Made by a program: the position numbers and the translations under genes
NCBI GenBank assembly: GCA_003212515.1
Contig: QCPL01000006.1
Coordinates: 1 to 64,000 of the forward strand
Origin: Prochlorococcus sp. AG-436-M02
GTDB lineage: Bacteria; Cyanobacteriota; Cyanobacteriia; PCC-6307; Cyanobiaceae
Length of the DNA stretch: 64,000 nt
Reading direction: 5' to 3'
Part shown: in pieces, positions 29,889-38,757 of the stretch
Layout of the letters: each line of letters begins with the position of its first letter
Numbering within the stretch: position 1 is the first letter of the stretch
The notes under the pieces: generated by a model
What the model saw: the letters and a program-made list of their open reading frames with translations, nothing else
What the model was told of the DNA's origin: nothing
The model's database searches: none

Positions 29889-30818
29889 GTGAGTTCTTTA
29901 AGTGACTTTCTTGGAGAAATAGGTAGACATCCTCTCCTGACACCTGAAGAAGAGCTCACCATGGGGAGAAAAGTTCAAGCGATGGTTGCCTTGATTGAGC
30001 GATGCAACTTAGCTGAAAATAAAGGTAGGCAATGTATTCTCACAGACCTTGAAAAAAAGACTATCAGAATAGGAGAAAAAGCAAAAAACGAAATGATCAC
30101 TGCCAATCTTAGACTGGTTGTTAATTTAGCTAAAAAATATCAAGGCAAAGGTTTAGAACTACTAGATCTAATTCAAGAGGGTACAATTGGGTTGACTCGA
30201 GCAGTAGAAAAATACGATCCAAAAAGAGGGCACCGTTTCTCTACATATGCATATTGGTGGATTAGACAAGGTTTAAATAGAGCTTTGTCAACACAGAGCA
30301 GAACTATAAGAATTCCTGTAAATATTAATGAGAAGCTAACAAAGCTAAGAACTGCAAAGTCTCAATTAATGCAAGAGAATGGGACTCATCCAACGGTAGC
30401 GCAACTTGCCAAGAAAATGGGCATCGCTGAAGAAAACGTTGGTGAGCTTCTTGAATGTGAGATGAGAAGTATCACAGTCAGTCTTCAAGGCTTTATTCAA
30501 TCAAAATCAGAACCTTCTGAACTTGGAGATATTTTACCTAGCGAAGAAGTTCCACCCATGGAACTTGCAGAATTAGCAGAAAGAAATGATTCTGCATGGT
30601 CCCTACTTAATAAAGCCAATCTGACATCTAAAGAAAGAACAATTGTTAGTCTTCGTTTTGGTCTTGATGGCACAAATGAATGGAGAACTCTAGCTGAAGT
30701 TGCTAAGCATATGAATTGCAGTAGAGAATATTGTAGACAGGTTGTACAAAGAGCTTTAAGAAAGCTTCGAAAAACAGGGATTCAAAGTGGCTTGGTTGAT
30801 TCAAGCTTAAGTACATAA
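29889..30818 (+). CDS. Group 2 RNA polymerase sigma factor
   Basis: The 309-residue sigma-70 family protein, GTG start, has region 1.2 (DFLGEIGRHPLLTPEEEL), region 2 (MITANLRLVVNLAKKYQGKG, EGTIGLTRAVEKYDPKRGHR, FSTYAYWWIRQGLNRALSTQ), region 3 and region 4 (STSKER-type LTSKERTIVSLRFGLDG, LAEVAKHMNCSREYCRQVVQ). It lacks the long region 1.1 of the principal SigA, so it is a non-essential type alternative sigma. The region 4 HTH is somewhat diverged (MNCSREYCRQV for the usual LGVTRERVRQI). Which SigB/C/D subtype is uncertain. Confidence 0.9.
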   Translation: MSSLSDFLGEIGRHPLLTPEEELTMGRKVQAMVALIERCNLAENKGRQCILTDLEKKTIRIGEKAKNEMITANLRLVVNLAKKYQGKGLELLDLIQEGTIGLTRAVEKYDPKRGHRFSTYAYWWIRQGLNRALSTQSRTIRIPVNINEKLTKLRTAKSQLMQENGTHPTVAQLAKKMGIAEENVGELLECEMRSITVSLQGFIQSKSEPSELGDILPSEEVPPMELAELAERNDSAWSLLNKANLTSKERTIVSLRFGLDGTNEWRTLAEVAKHMNCSREYCRQVVQRALRKLRKTGIQSGLVDSSLST

Positions 30819-30879
30819 TGATAACTAAAACTCTGAATTCCCAAGCTCTAAGTTCAACTAAAGAAAATCATTCTTGAAC

Positions 30880-31245
30880 ATGTCAGACAAAGCAGACAAT
30901 CAACAGGAGGTATTTGATGCAGAAGTAATTGAAAGTTCAGTCATTGATGAAAATATCTTCAAAAAGGTTCTGCTAAGAGCTGGAAGGACTATTGCTAAAC
31001 CTGCATTAGAAGCATTTGAAATGATTTTAGATCCTTTAACACCTCCTCAAGCAAGAGTTTCCTTAATGGCAGCGCTTACATATTTAATTATGCCTATAGA
31101 TTTAATGCCTGATTTCATTCCAGTAGCAGGATTCAGCGATGATCTTGTTGCGCTTACTGCTGTAATAAGCCTATGGAGCCAACATATGAGCCCTGCTATA
31201 CGCAATAGAGCTCGTAAGAAACTTGATACATGGTTCCCTCTTTAA
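30880..31245 (+). CDS. DUF1232 (YkvA-like) membrane protein
   Basis: From ATG 30880 the 121-residue product has the signature ARVSLMAALTYLIMPIDLMP and DFIPVAGFSDDLVALTAVIS: a helix ending in P-x-D-x-x-P-D, then GxxDD. Function unknown, possibly membrane-associated. It follows the sigma factor by about 60 bp and precedes another small gene by 5 bp, so the three may be an operon. Confidence 0.82.
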   Translation: MSDKADNQQEVFDAEVIESSVIDENIFKKVLLRAGRTIAKPALEAFEMILDPLTPPQARVSLMAALTYLIMPIDLMPDFIPVAGFSDDLVALTAVISLWSQHMSPAIRNRARKKLDTWFPL

Positions 31246-31250
31246 AACCA

Positions 31251-31565
31251 ATGGCTAAATGGAATAAATCACTCGAAGAAGAAATTACTCTTCTAATCAA
31301 GGATTGGCTTAAACAAAAAAAGAAAACACAAAAAGATCTTAAAAGAGTTCTGAATGCAAACTCAGAGAGAATGCCTGTTTTAATAGAAACTCTTAAATCA
31401 GAATATTCTATTGGAGGGTTGCCTCAACTTTTAAGCGTTCTATGCGCAATAGAGGAATCTTGGGCAAACAACAATGAACTCAAAAAAAGTGAAAGAGTTC
31501 TTGCCGATCCATTTGATCAACTTGATCTACTTCTAGAAGAACTCAAAGACGACTGTAATACTTAA
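31251..31565 (+). CDS. Conserved hypothetical helical protein
   Basis: From ATG 31251 the 104-residue product (MAKWNKSLEEEITLLIKDWL) has a helical, HTH-like layout (KKKTQKDLKRVLNANSERMP) and a C-terminal acidic stretch (LDLLLEELKDD). Start codons further upstream overlap the previous gene. Common among picocyanobacteria as far as I recall; function unknown. Confidence 0.6.
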   Translation: MAKWNKSLEEEITLLIKDWLKQKKKTQKDLKRVLNANSERMPVLIETLKSEYSIGGLPQLLSVLCAIEESWANNNELKKSERVLADPFDQLDLLLEELKDDCNT

Positions 31566-31582
31566 TTGAAGATGAATCATCT

Positions 31583-31981
31583 ATGCCCAGTTTTGTGAAA
31601 TTCCAAAATAAATTTAAGAGGTATTTGGATCAGCTTTTCAATACCCTTAAGTTGTTCATGTTAATTACTCTCATTATTTCATCGCTCTTAAGTCATCCTC
31701 ACAAAATCTCAGCACTTAATGAAAATGAAGGAGAGCATCTATTCATCAAAAATTGCGCAGGCTGCCATATAAATGGTGGCAATATCATAAGAAGAAACAA
31801 AACCTTGAAGATAAAAGACTTAAAAAGAAATGGATTAGATTCGACAGAAAGAATTGCAGAAATTGCCAGGGAAGGGATAGGAAGTATGGATGGTTATAAA
31901 GAAGTTCTTGGAGAAAAAGGAGATCAGCTAGTTGCAAATTGGATATTGAAACAAGCTCAGAAAGCCTGGATCCAAGGATAA
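31583..31981 (+). CDS. Class I cytochrome c, c6-like
   Basis: The 132-residue product has a signal anchor (TLKLFMLITLIISSLLS), the haem site C58-AG-C61-H62, ALNENEGEHLFIKNCAGCH at the N-terminus of the fold and a distal Met102 (GIGSMDGYKE). It resembles the c6B/c6C branch, in which MDGY replaces the MPAF of classic c6. It would act in the thylakoid lumen or periplasm as an electron carrier, but its partner is uncertain. Its 3' end overlaps the convergent YciI-like gene by 25 bp. Confidence 0.85.
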   Translation: MPSFVKFQNKFKRYLDQLFNTLKLFMLITLIISSLLSHPHKISALNENEGEHLFIKNCAGCHINGGNIIRRNKTLKIKDLKRNGLDSTERIAEIAREGIGSMDGYKEVLGEKGDQLVANWILKQAQKAWIQG

Positions 31982-32226
31982 ATATCTAATGAAGTCCATA
32001 TTTGCTCTTTCCAATAAACGTCGTCTTCTAAAAGTTTCTTTACATCATCAATATTTGAAGCTTCAAAAACTCCAAATACATATTTATTACATTTCGTAGG
32101 TCCTAAGGTTATGAGTATGCCTTGGTCCTTGAGTTTACTAAGCCTAGATAAATGCTCATCACGAAAAGGTACTCGCTTTGAAATAGCATTTTTACAATAA
32201 GTACCAAAAAGAACAAATCTCTCCAT
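31957..32226 (-). CDS. YciI-like (YCII-related) protein
   Basis: The 89-residue product fits the small ferredoxin-like YCII fold: FVLFGTYCKNAISKRVPFRD-EH-, L-L-D-Q-G-I-L-ITLGP and a C-terminal DIYPW. Members have a conserved His-Asp pair; here RDEHLSRL supplies the His. Function unknown. Its 3' end overlaps the convergent cytochrome gene. Confidence 0.75.
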   Translation of the reverse strand: MERFVLFGTYCKNAISKRVPFRDEHLSRLSKLKDQGILITLGPTKCNKYVFGVFEASNIDDVKKLLEDDVYWKEQIWTSLDIYPWIQAF

Positions 32227-32330
32227 TGCTATCAGAGTTTAATTAATTGGATGAAAATTACATTTAAATGATTGCACAATTGGCAGACTAATTGCTATGT
32301 TATTTAAGTAGATCAATTTATTACTTAACT

Positions 32331-32699
32331 ATGCTAACAGGTAGCGACCTGCTCACTAAAGTCAAAGAACTTGGTGATGTCAGTAAATCAGATCTTGTTC
32401 GTGCATGTGGATATGTATCCAACAAGAAAAATGGTGGTGAAAGACTAAACTTCACAGCCTTTTACGAAGCTCTACTAGAAGCTAAAGGTGTAAGCCTAGG
32501 AGCAACTGGTGTTGCAGGTATTGGTAAAGGTGGCAGAAAGCTTAGCTATGTTGCAACTGTTCAAGGCAACGGAAATCTATTAATTGGTAAGGCATATACA
32601 GCTTTACTAGATCTCAAAGCTGGCGATGAGTTTGAAATCAAATTAGGTCGCAAGCAAATCAGACTTGTTCCTGCTGGAGCAGAAGATTCTGACGATTAA
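32331..32699 (+). CDS. cyAbrB-type transcriptional regulator
   Basis: From ATG 32331 (MLTGSDLLTKVKELGDVSKS) the 122-residue product has the cyanobacterial AbrB layout: an N-terminal helical region conserved in cyAbrB (LVRACGYVSNKKNGGERLNF), then a C-terminal AbrB-like DNA-binding region (LLIGKAYTALLDLKAGDEFE, IKLGRKQIRLVP). cyAbrBs regulate carbon/nitrogen balance genes. An upstream ATG at 32292 has no support. A strong terminator follows. Confidence 0.85.
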   Translation: MLTGSDLLTKVKELGDVSKSDLVRACGYVSNKKNGGERLNFTAFYEALLEAKGVSLGATGVAGIGKGGRKLSYVATVQGNGNLLIGKAYTALLDLKAGDEFEIKLGRKQIRLVPAGAEDSDD

Positions 32700-32760
32700 G
32701 TGAATTAATATGTAGCTTGATTATTCAAGAATACATAGCCTTTATAAATGATTAATTCTA

Positions 32761-32788
32761 AGCCTCAGAATGAACCTGAGGCTTTTTT
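32761..32788 (+). terminator. Rho-independent terminator after cyAbrB gene
   Basis: AGCCTCAG (32761-32768) pairs with CTGAGGCT (32776-32783) through a 7-nt loop, followed by six T residues. The downstream trpA gene is convergent and could use the same hairpin. Confidence 0.88.
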
Positions 32789-32832
32789 ATTTTTAATAAA
32801 TATTCCAATGATATAATTTTCTTCTTAAATCT

Positions 32833-33669
32833 CTAACCAGCTGCTTTACGAAGTTCCTTGCAAAAAGCAACTGCTTCCTCTACTGCCTTCCCATCAGATG
32901 CATTGGAAATCCTTTTAACAAGCGCACTACCAACTATTGCACCATCGGCACCCCATTCCTTAACTTGAGTTATATGATTAGCATCAGAAATACCAAAACC
33001 TACAGCAACAGGATTAGAACTAAATTGCTTAAGTTTTTCTACAAGGAATTTAACACGATCTTCTAGAATTAAACGTTCACCAGTAACTCCAGTAACACTC
33101 ACAAGATAAACAAACCCTTTGCTTCTTGAACAGATCTTTTCCATACGCTCTGAAGGAGTTGTAGGTGCAACTAAAAGAACTAAATCAAGTCTTCTTTCTG
33201 CTGCAATTAAAGATAGTTTCTCCGCTTCTTCTAAAGGTAAATCTGGAACAACTAAACCAGAGGCTCCAGCCTTAGCAGCCTCATCACAAAACTTTTCCAT
33301 TCCACAATTAAGCAAAGGATTGCTATAAGTAAAAAGTATTACTGGAATAGTTAGTTTCTCTTTCAAATTTGACAACATTTTTAAAACTGCTTTTGGAGAA
33401 GTTCCAGAAGAAAGTGCACGAGAAGCGGCTAACTGTATTATCGGACCATCTGCCAGAGGATCACTGTATGGGATTCCCAATTCGACAATATCTGCACCTG
33501 CCTCTTGAAGACTTAATAATATTTGAGCCGATGAATTGAGATCTGGATCACCAGCCATGATAAATGGCATTAATGCAATTCTCTTTTCTTTTTTTATTTG
33601 AGCAAAGCAGGTTTCTAGGGCTGAAGGTTGAATAGAATCACTACTAAGAATTTCTTGCTTCAAATTCAT
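32833..33669 (-). CDS. trpA: Tryptophan synthase alpha subunit
   Basis: It cleaves indole-3-glycerol phosphate to indole, which is channelled to TrpB. The catalytic pair reads as Glu63 ([13 protein letters not shown]) and Asp74 (LADGP), with the FTYSNPLL and VTGVTGER loops and GFGISDANH for phosphate binding. 278 residues, full length. It lies downstream of ndhL and a DUF3007 gene on the same strand, a gene order known in picocyanobacteria. Confidence 0.95.
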   Translation of the reverse strand: MNLKQEILSSDSIQPSALETCFAQIKKEKRIALMPFIMAGDPDLNSSAQILLSLQEAGADIVELGIPYSDPLADGPIIQLAASRALSSGTSPKAVLKMLSNLKEKLTIPVILFTYSNPLLNCGMEKFCDEAAKAGASGLVVPDLPLEEAEKLSLIAAERRLDLVLLVAPTTPSERMEKICSRSKGFVYLVSVTGVTGERLILEDRVKFLVEKLKQFSSNPVAVGFGISDANHITQVKEWGADGAIVGSALVKRISNASDGKAVEEAVAFCKELRKAAG

Positions 33670-33701
33670 TAAGGAAAAAATGTGATCGAAAAAGACCCTA
33701 A

Positions 33702-34043
33702 TTAATTAGTTTCTTCATTATTATTGTTATCTTTTTCAACCTCTTTAATTAATCTAATCTTATCTTCGTTAGACATTGAATCAAATTTTGCTTCTAATTC
33801 TCTTTCTGTAATCTCTTGGTATTCTTTACGATAACGTTTACGTTGCTCCATAAAAGTCATTTTCCCAGTTACAACTCGTAGAAAATAAGAAAGGACCCAA
33901 ATCAACAAAAGTACAACCAAAACTGATTGAGACGCGATTCCAGCTTTAGCAACATCAAGGCCATAAAACACGAACGTCACGTAAGACAATCCTCCTAAGA
34001 GGAAAAGTAATAGACCTAATTGAAGAACATTTGCCTTTGTCAA
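33702..34043 (-). CDS. DUF3007 family membrane protein
   Basis: The 113-residue product has two helices ([40 protein letters not shown]), followed by [20 protein letters not shown] and a charged acidic tail. This matches the cyanobacterial/chloroplast DUF3007 family. Located 3 bp after ndhL, so likely co-transcribed; a link to NDH-1 is suggested only by the context. Confidence 0.8.
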   Translation of the reverse strand: MTKANVLQLGLLLFLLGGLSYVTFVFYGLDVAKAGIASQSVLVVLLLIWVLSYFLRVVTGKMTFMEQRKRYRKEYQEITERELEAKFDSMSNEDKIRLIKEVEKDNNNNEETN

Positions 34044-34046
34044 ACT

Positions 34047-34286
34047 TCAGCTATCCTCTTGACCATGCATGCGAAGATTTAAGAAAGGGGCAAACAAGAG
34101 CATTCCTGGAAAGAAAAAGAAAACCAAGCCGTAAATAAATAACCTCTCATATTTGCCCATAAAGTTCCACCTAGCATTCATCCAATAGTAAAGAACGAGT
34201 GGAAAAGCCAACAAATAAATCCCTCCAAGGAATAAATAAGTTCCTATGACTAAAAATGAATTATTAAATGCCTCGATAGCTATCAA
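34047..34286 (-). CDS. ndhL: NDH-1 subunit L
   Basis: The 79-residue product has two helices ([20 protein letters not shown] and [20 protein letters not shown]) and the family's [17 protein letters not shown] link and C-terminal [12 protein letters not shown]. NdhL is needed for the cyanobacterial NDH-1 complexes that run respiration, cyclic electron flow and CO2 uptake. It heads the ndhL-DUF3007-trpA cluster. Confidence 0.92.
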   Translation of the reverse strand: MIAIEAFNNSFLVIGTYLFLGGIYLLAFPLVLYYWMNARWNFMGKYERLFIYGLVFFFFPGMLLFAPFLNLRMHGQEDS

Positions 34287-34724
34287 AAGGAAAACTCCCT
34301 AATTCATCCTTCTAGAATTCTAATATCAGATCAATTTTCTTGGCTAAAGATTTCCAAGTAAAAACTTTTCTTAAATTAACCAAGATCCTCCTAGATTGGG
34401 AAAACACTAATAGCCAAAGACATATGACTTGAAAGAGAAAGTTATTTATTGCGATTTATCTTGCTTAATCAGGTAACAATCTCCTATAAAATCAATCTAT
34501 ATCAATACATCTTCAAAAGCTCCTAAAATTGAGTTCGATTTGTTGAATGCTGTTTTTACTGAGAATGGGGATAGGTTCTTTGGAATCACGTAAGCAATTC
34601 CAAAGGAAGGCTATCTAATATGAGACAAACGAGAATTAGCAAAAGAAATTTCTCGAAAAGGAATTTGGTAATTAGATCTAAACCATTTTGATCAAATAAC
34701 TTTTCAACTCTTATGAACATCTGA
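34287..34724. other. 438-bp gap upstream of ndhL and tRNA-Leu
   Basis: Several AT-rich possible promoter boxes are present, but no gene with a start codon is convincing. A 35-codon open frame ending near 34592 lacks a start. Confidence 0.4.
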
Positions 34725-34810
34725 TGCGAGTGGAGGGACTTGAACCCTCACGACCATTGCTGGTCTCAGGATTTTAAGTCCTGTGTGTCTACCAATTCCA
34801 CCACACTCGC
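34725..34810 (-). tRNA. tRNA-Leu(TAA)
   Basis: This is a class II tRNA of 86 nt on the minus strand. Acceptor GCGAGTG/CACTCGC, anticodon loop CTTAAAA (anticodon TAA), a long variable arm (GAGACCAGCAATGGTCGTG) and T arm GGGTTCAAGTCCC. No CCA is encoded and there are no partial copies nearby. Confidence 0.94.
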
Positions 34811-35006
34811 AACTATCGATCCTAGATATCCTAGGTATCTCAATCTATAATAGATCCACGCAAAACAAAATTCTGCAAATTAACAACTTTTTCTAACATC
34901 ATTTAGCTAGCATTTAAAAACATCTTATAAAGGCATACAAATCAATCCAATTGTTCCTCTTCAGATAAAGAGAAGCTGAAACCCTTCGATATTTCTAACT
35001 CTTAAA

Positions 35007-36077
35007 CTAATTGTAATTCTTATCCAAGGACCAATTAAGAGTCTCTCCCGCATGAAAAGGAACTATATATTCAAAAGGCTTATCTCCTTTTATCAACTGA
35101 AATTGTGAAGGAATAACATGAGGTTTTTTAATCAAAGAAATCACTTCTTCATTGACTGGCAATCCATAGAAATTAGGACCAAAAACACTTGCGAAGGCTT
35201 CTAATTGATCTAGAGCCTCTTCTTCTTCAAAAACTTGTGCATAACTTTCAATGGCATTTGGCGCATTAAAAATTCCAGCACAGCCACATGAACTTTCCTT
35301 TGATTCCCGAAGATGCGGTGCCGAATCAGTTCCAAGGAAAAAACAAGACTCTCCACTAGTAGCAGCACGTCTAAGCGCAATTCGATGGCGCTCTCTTTTT
35401 GCAACAGGTAAACAAAAAAAGTCACTTCTTAAACCACCTTGAAACATCGCATTCCTATTGATGTGCAAATGATGGGGAGTTATTGTTGCAGCTAGTTTTG
35501 CGGAAGTGGTCTTAACATATTCAACCGCCTCCTCTGTCGTAATGTGCTCTAACACGACTCGAAGAGCAGGGAACCTATTTAGTAATGGATGTAAATGCCG
35601 TTCAATAAAAACCTTTTCTCTATCAAAAATGTCAATAGAATCATCTACTACCTCTCCATGGATTAGCAATGGCATACCAAGCTCTTCCATTGTCTCAACA
35701 GCTGAGAAAATATTTTCTAAATTTATAACACCTAATGCTGAATTAGTAGTTGAATTGGCAGGGTACAATTTTGCAGCAAAAAAAACTCCTTTTTGAAATC
35801 CTTCTCTTAAAATTTCTGTTGAAATGTTATCAGTAAGATATACAGTCATGAGAGGAGTAAATAGATCTCCTTTAGGAACTGCGTGCAATATTCTTTGTCG
35901 ATAATCAATCGCAGATTGAACACTCGTAATTGGAGGCTGTAGATTTGGCATTACTACCGCACGTCGAAACACTCTGGAAGTAGGTACTACTACAGCTTTC
36001 ATGACATCCCCATCCCGAAGATGTAAATGCCAATCATCTGGTTGACGTATGATTATTCGGTCTTGGGACAAATTCAA
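35007..36077 (-). CDS. pyrC: Dihydroorotase (class II)
   Basis: It closes carbamoyl-aspartate to dihydroorotate in pyrimidine synthesis. Zinc ligands His17 and His19 (DDWHLHLRDG), carbamylated Lys103 (FFAAKLYPA), LLIHGEV, LEHITTEEAV and catalytic Asp in FFLGTDSAPH are all present. 356 residues, E. coli-like class. Divergent from the exchanger gene. Confidence 0.95.
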   Translation of the reverse strand: MNLSQDRIIIRQPDDWHLHLRDGDVMKAVVVPTSRVFRRAVVMPNLQPPITSVQSAIDYRQRILHAVPKGDLFTPLMTVYLTDNISTEILREGFQKGVFFAAKLYPANSTTNSALGVINLENIFSAVETMEELGMPLLIHGEVVDDSIDIFDREKVFIERHLHPLLNRFPALRVVLEHITTEEAVEYVKTTSAKLAATITPHHLHINRNAMFQGGLRSDFFCLPVAKRERHRIALRRAATSGESCFFLGTDSAPHLRESKESSCGCAGIFNAPNAIESYAQVFEEEEALDQLEAFASVFGPNFYGLPVNEEVISLIKKPHVIPSQFQLIKGDKPFEYIVPFHAGETLNWSLDKNYN

Positions 36078-36217
36078 GGGGCTCAGGCGTAAATTACTCT
36101 ATGGGCTAAGTACCATTACCTTTAAAATACACTGAATTACTATGTAAGAAAACATTTGATCAAATTGGGTTAAATATCTATCCACACCCAAGCAATCTTT
36201 TACTTGTCACTCTGCAA

Positions 36218-37303
36218 ATGTCACCTCAGTTAATACAATCTTCAATTGAAATCATTATTGGAATCCTTACTCTCTTTGCTGGAGGTGAATTTTTTGTTCA
36301 AGGGGCAGCCTCACTTTCTCTTATTTTAGGAATACCACAACTTGTAATTGGCCTAACTGTTGTATCACTTGGAACTAGCGCTCCAGAACTATTTGTCAGT
36401 GTTGGTTCCTTTTTCAGAGGTTCAGATGCAATCGCTTTGGGAAACATAGTTGGAAGCAATATTTTCAATGTTTTAGTTGTTTTGGGAAGCAGTGCTCTTG
36501 TTATGCCGTTGAGAGTGGAAAGTCGTCTCGTACGAAGAGATGTACCATTGTTACTGGCTGTATCTGCAGCTGTTTGGGGGATGGCATCCTCCGGAAACTT
36601 TAGTTGGCAATCAGGGATTGCCTTATTAATTGCACTTGGAATTAACACTATCTGGGAAATTCGTACAGCAAGAGAAGAGCCTCAAAGTATCAAAGATGCT
36701 GAGCCCGAAATAAAGTTGAACTCATATTCTAAAAAGTGGCTAAGGGCTATTGGGAAGATCATTGCTGGGATATTAATTCTCGGATTTGGTTCGAACTTAC
36801 TAATTAGTGGTGCTAAATCTTTAGCCAGTGCATATGGATGGAGCGAAACTGTAATCGGCTTGACAATTGTTTCCGCTGGAACATCAATGCCTGAGTTAGC
36901 AACCTCCTTAGTCGCCTCTCTACGTGGAAAAACAGATCTAGCAATTGGCAATGTAATAGGTAGTAGTCTTCTTAACCAACTATTGGTACTGGGGAGCTGT
37001 GCCTTACTTTCAGGGAATAACGGACTTGTAGTTGAGGAAGTCTTAATTCAAAGAGATATCCCTATTATGATTCTTACAGTTTTAGCTTGTATGCCAATCT
37101 TCTGGACAAAAGGGATAATCAGTCGATCTGAAGGAGGCACCCTATTACTACTCTATATATTATATCTAACTGATCAAATCATTCCATACACTTTGCCAAC
37201 TTTTCAAGAAGATTTGCGCATGTTAGTTGCCTATATAGTTTTACCAATAGTATTACTATTAGTTTCTTTCAAGGCATATCGGTATTGGCAGAAATTAACT
37301 TAA
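36218..37303 (+). CDS. Ca2+/cation antiporter (CaCA family)
   Basis: This 361-residue polytopic protein has two inverted alpha repeats: VVSLGTSAPELFVSVGSFFR with ALGNIVGSNIFNVLVVLG, and IVSAGTSMPELATSLVASLR with AIGNVIGSSLLNQLLVLG. Those are the ion-coordinating signatures of YrbG/NCX-type exchangers. It probably exports Ca2+ in exchange for Na+ or H+; the counter-ion cannot be told. Confidence 0.92.
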   Translation: MSPQLIQSSIEIIIGILTLFAGGEFFVQGAASLSLILGIPQLVIGLTVVSLGTSAPELFVSVGSFFRGSDAIALGNIVGSNIFNVLVVLGSSALVMPLRVESRLVRRDVPLLLAVSAAVWGMASSGNFSWQSGIALLIALGINTIWEIRTAREEPQSIKDAEPEIKLNSYSKKWLRAIGKIIAGILILGFGSNLLISGAKSLASAYGWSETVIGLTIVSAGTSMPELATSLVASLRGKTDLAIGNVIGSSLLNQLLVLGSCALLSGNNGLVVEEVLIQRDIPIMILTVLACMPIFWTKGIISRSEGGTLLLLYILYLTDQIIPYTLPTFQEDLRMLVAYIVLPIVLLLVSFKAYRYWQKLT

Positions 37304-37351
37304 TACGTTTTGAAATAACATAACAATTAATTATTAGATCTTAACTAGCGT

Positions 37352-38740
37352 TTATTGCATAGTAACAAATTCTTCTGCAATTGTAGGGTGTAAAGCCATC
37401 GTCTGATCAAAATCTGATTTCTTTGCACCCATTTTGATAGCAATAGAAGCCATCTGAATAATTTCAGCAGAATAATCTCCTAGCATATGGCAACCAAGAA
37501 CAATTTCTGTTTTACTATTAACAACTAATTTCAATAGACATTTTTCTTCTGATTTAGTTAACATTTTCGACATGGGGCGAAATCTTGCTTTATAAGTAGA
37601 AACATTGTTCTTGCCATATCTATCTAAAGACTCTTGTTCTGTAAGTCCCACTCCAGCAATCTCAGGTTGAGAAAAGACTGCCTTAGGAATAAATTCATAG
37701 TCAATCAATCTATTTTTCTTGCCAAAAAGATTGTCAGCACAGATTCTACCTTCTTCAATAGCCACAGGTGTAAGGTTGATCTTATCGGTAACATCACCTA
37801 CTGCAAGAATATGCGGAATATTTGTCTGATGTCTATTGTCTACCGCGATTCGATTCTTAATAGTTTTTAAGTCAATTAAATCAAGATTAAGTCCCTCAAG
37901 GAATGGTTCTCTACCAGTAGCAAAAATAACTGCACCGCATTTATATTCATATCCTTGACAATCAGTTAATCTCAAAGCTCCAACCTGTCCATCTAAAGAT
38001 ACGATTTCAGTTTGAAATCGTATATCTATTCCTCTGGCAATCATAGATTTTTGCAAAGCCAAAGAAACCTCCTGATCAAAACCCTTTAGTAAATTGCCAC
38101 CTCTAACTAGTTGTTTTACACTTATCCCTAAGCCATTCAAAATACAAGAAAATTCACAAGCAATAAAACCTCCCCCAATTACGACAACCTTTTCAGGAAA
38201 GCTTTTCTGCAAAAAGACATCATCACTTACCCATCCTAAAGAGGCACCTGGAATATTAGGTCTAGAAGGGCGACCCCCAACTGCAATCAAAATATTCTTA
38301 GCATTCAGTTCAATAGGTGAACTTAAGTCTGAAGTTTTTACCCCTACGGAATTTATACCAGTGAAATATCCCCAACCTCTTATAAGGTTGACATTCGCTT
38401 TCTCAAGCAAGTCAATGTGTAATTGATTTAAGCGATCAACTTCCTTCCGAACATTCTTTAACAAAGTTCCTGGATTTATTTTCACTTCATTTAATTCAAT
38501 TCCAAACAATGAAGCATTGTTAATATTTTCAACATGTTTAGATCCATATACCAGCAATTTTTTTGGGACACAACCCCTAATTACACAAGTGCCTCCTACC
38601 CGATCACCTTCTATTATTGCCACTCTTGCACCATAACCTGCAGCTCTTTTAGCTGCAGCCAAGCCCCCGGAACCAGCACCTAATACAATCAAATCAAAAG
38701 AATGGTTCTTCAAGATAAAACTCCTACTGAGCCTTTTCAT
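37352..38740 (-). CDS. gor: Glutathione-disulfide reductase
   Basis: The NADPH-dependent flavoenzyme has FAD motif VLGAGSGGLAAAKRAAGYGA, redox pair C52VIRGC57 (VGGTCVIRGCVPKK), NAD(P) motif VVIGGGFIACEFSCIL, ILAVGDVTD and the C-terminal base MALHPTIAEEF. The C52-V-I-R-G-C57 pair has isoleucine in place of the usual asparagine of CVNVGC-type, as in other cyanobacterial GRs. 462 residues. Divergent from a GST-family gene, 18 bp apart, suggesting linked glutathione functions. Confidence 0.93.
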   Translation of the reverse strand: MKRLSRSFILKNHSFDLIVLGAGSGGLAAAKRAAGYGARVAIIEGDRVGGTCVIRGCVPKKLLVYGSKHVENINNASLFGIELNEVKINPGTLLKNVRKEVDRLNQLHIDLLEKANVNLIRGWGYFTGINSVGVKTSDLSSPIELNAKNILIAVGGRPSRPNIPGASLGWVSDDVFLQKSFPEKVVVIGGGFIACEFSCILNGLGISVKQLVRGGNLLKGFDQEVSLALQKSMIARGIDIRFQTEIVSLDGQVGALRLTDCQGYEYKCGAVIFATGREPFLEGLNLDLIDLKTIKNRIAVDNRHQTNIPHILAVGDVTDKINLTPVAIEEGRICADNLFGKKNRLIDYEFIPKAVFSQPEIAGVGLTEQESLDRYGKNNVSTYKARFRPMSKMLTKSEEKCLLKLVVNSKTEIVLGCHMLGDYSAEIIQMASIAIKMGAKKSDFDQTMALHPTIAEEFVTMQ

Positions 38741-38757
38741 TATTCTCCTACTAATCC

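Noticed and set aside
34480-34592. Open frame ending NAVFTENGDRFFGIT
   Set aside because: No start codon in frame after the upstream stop.
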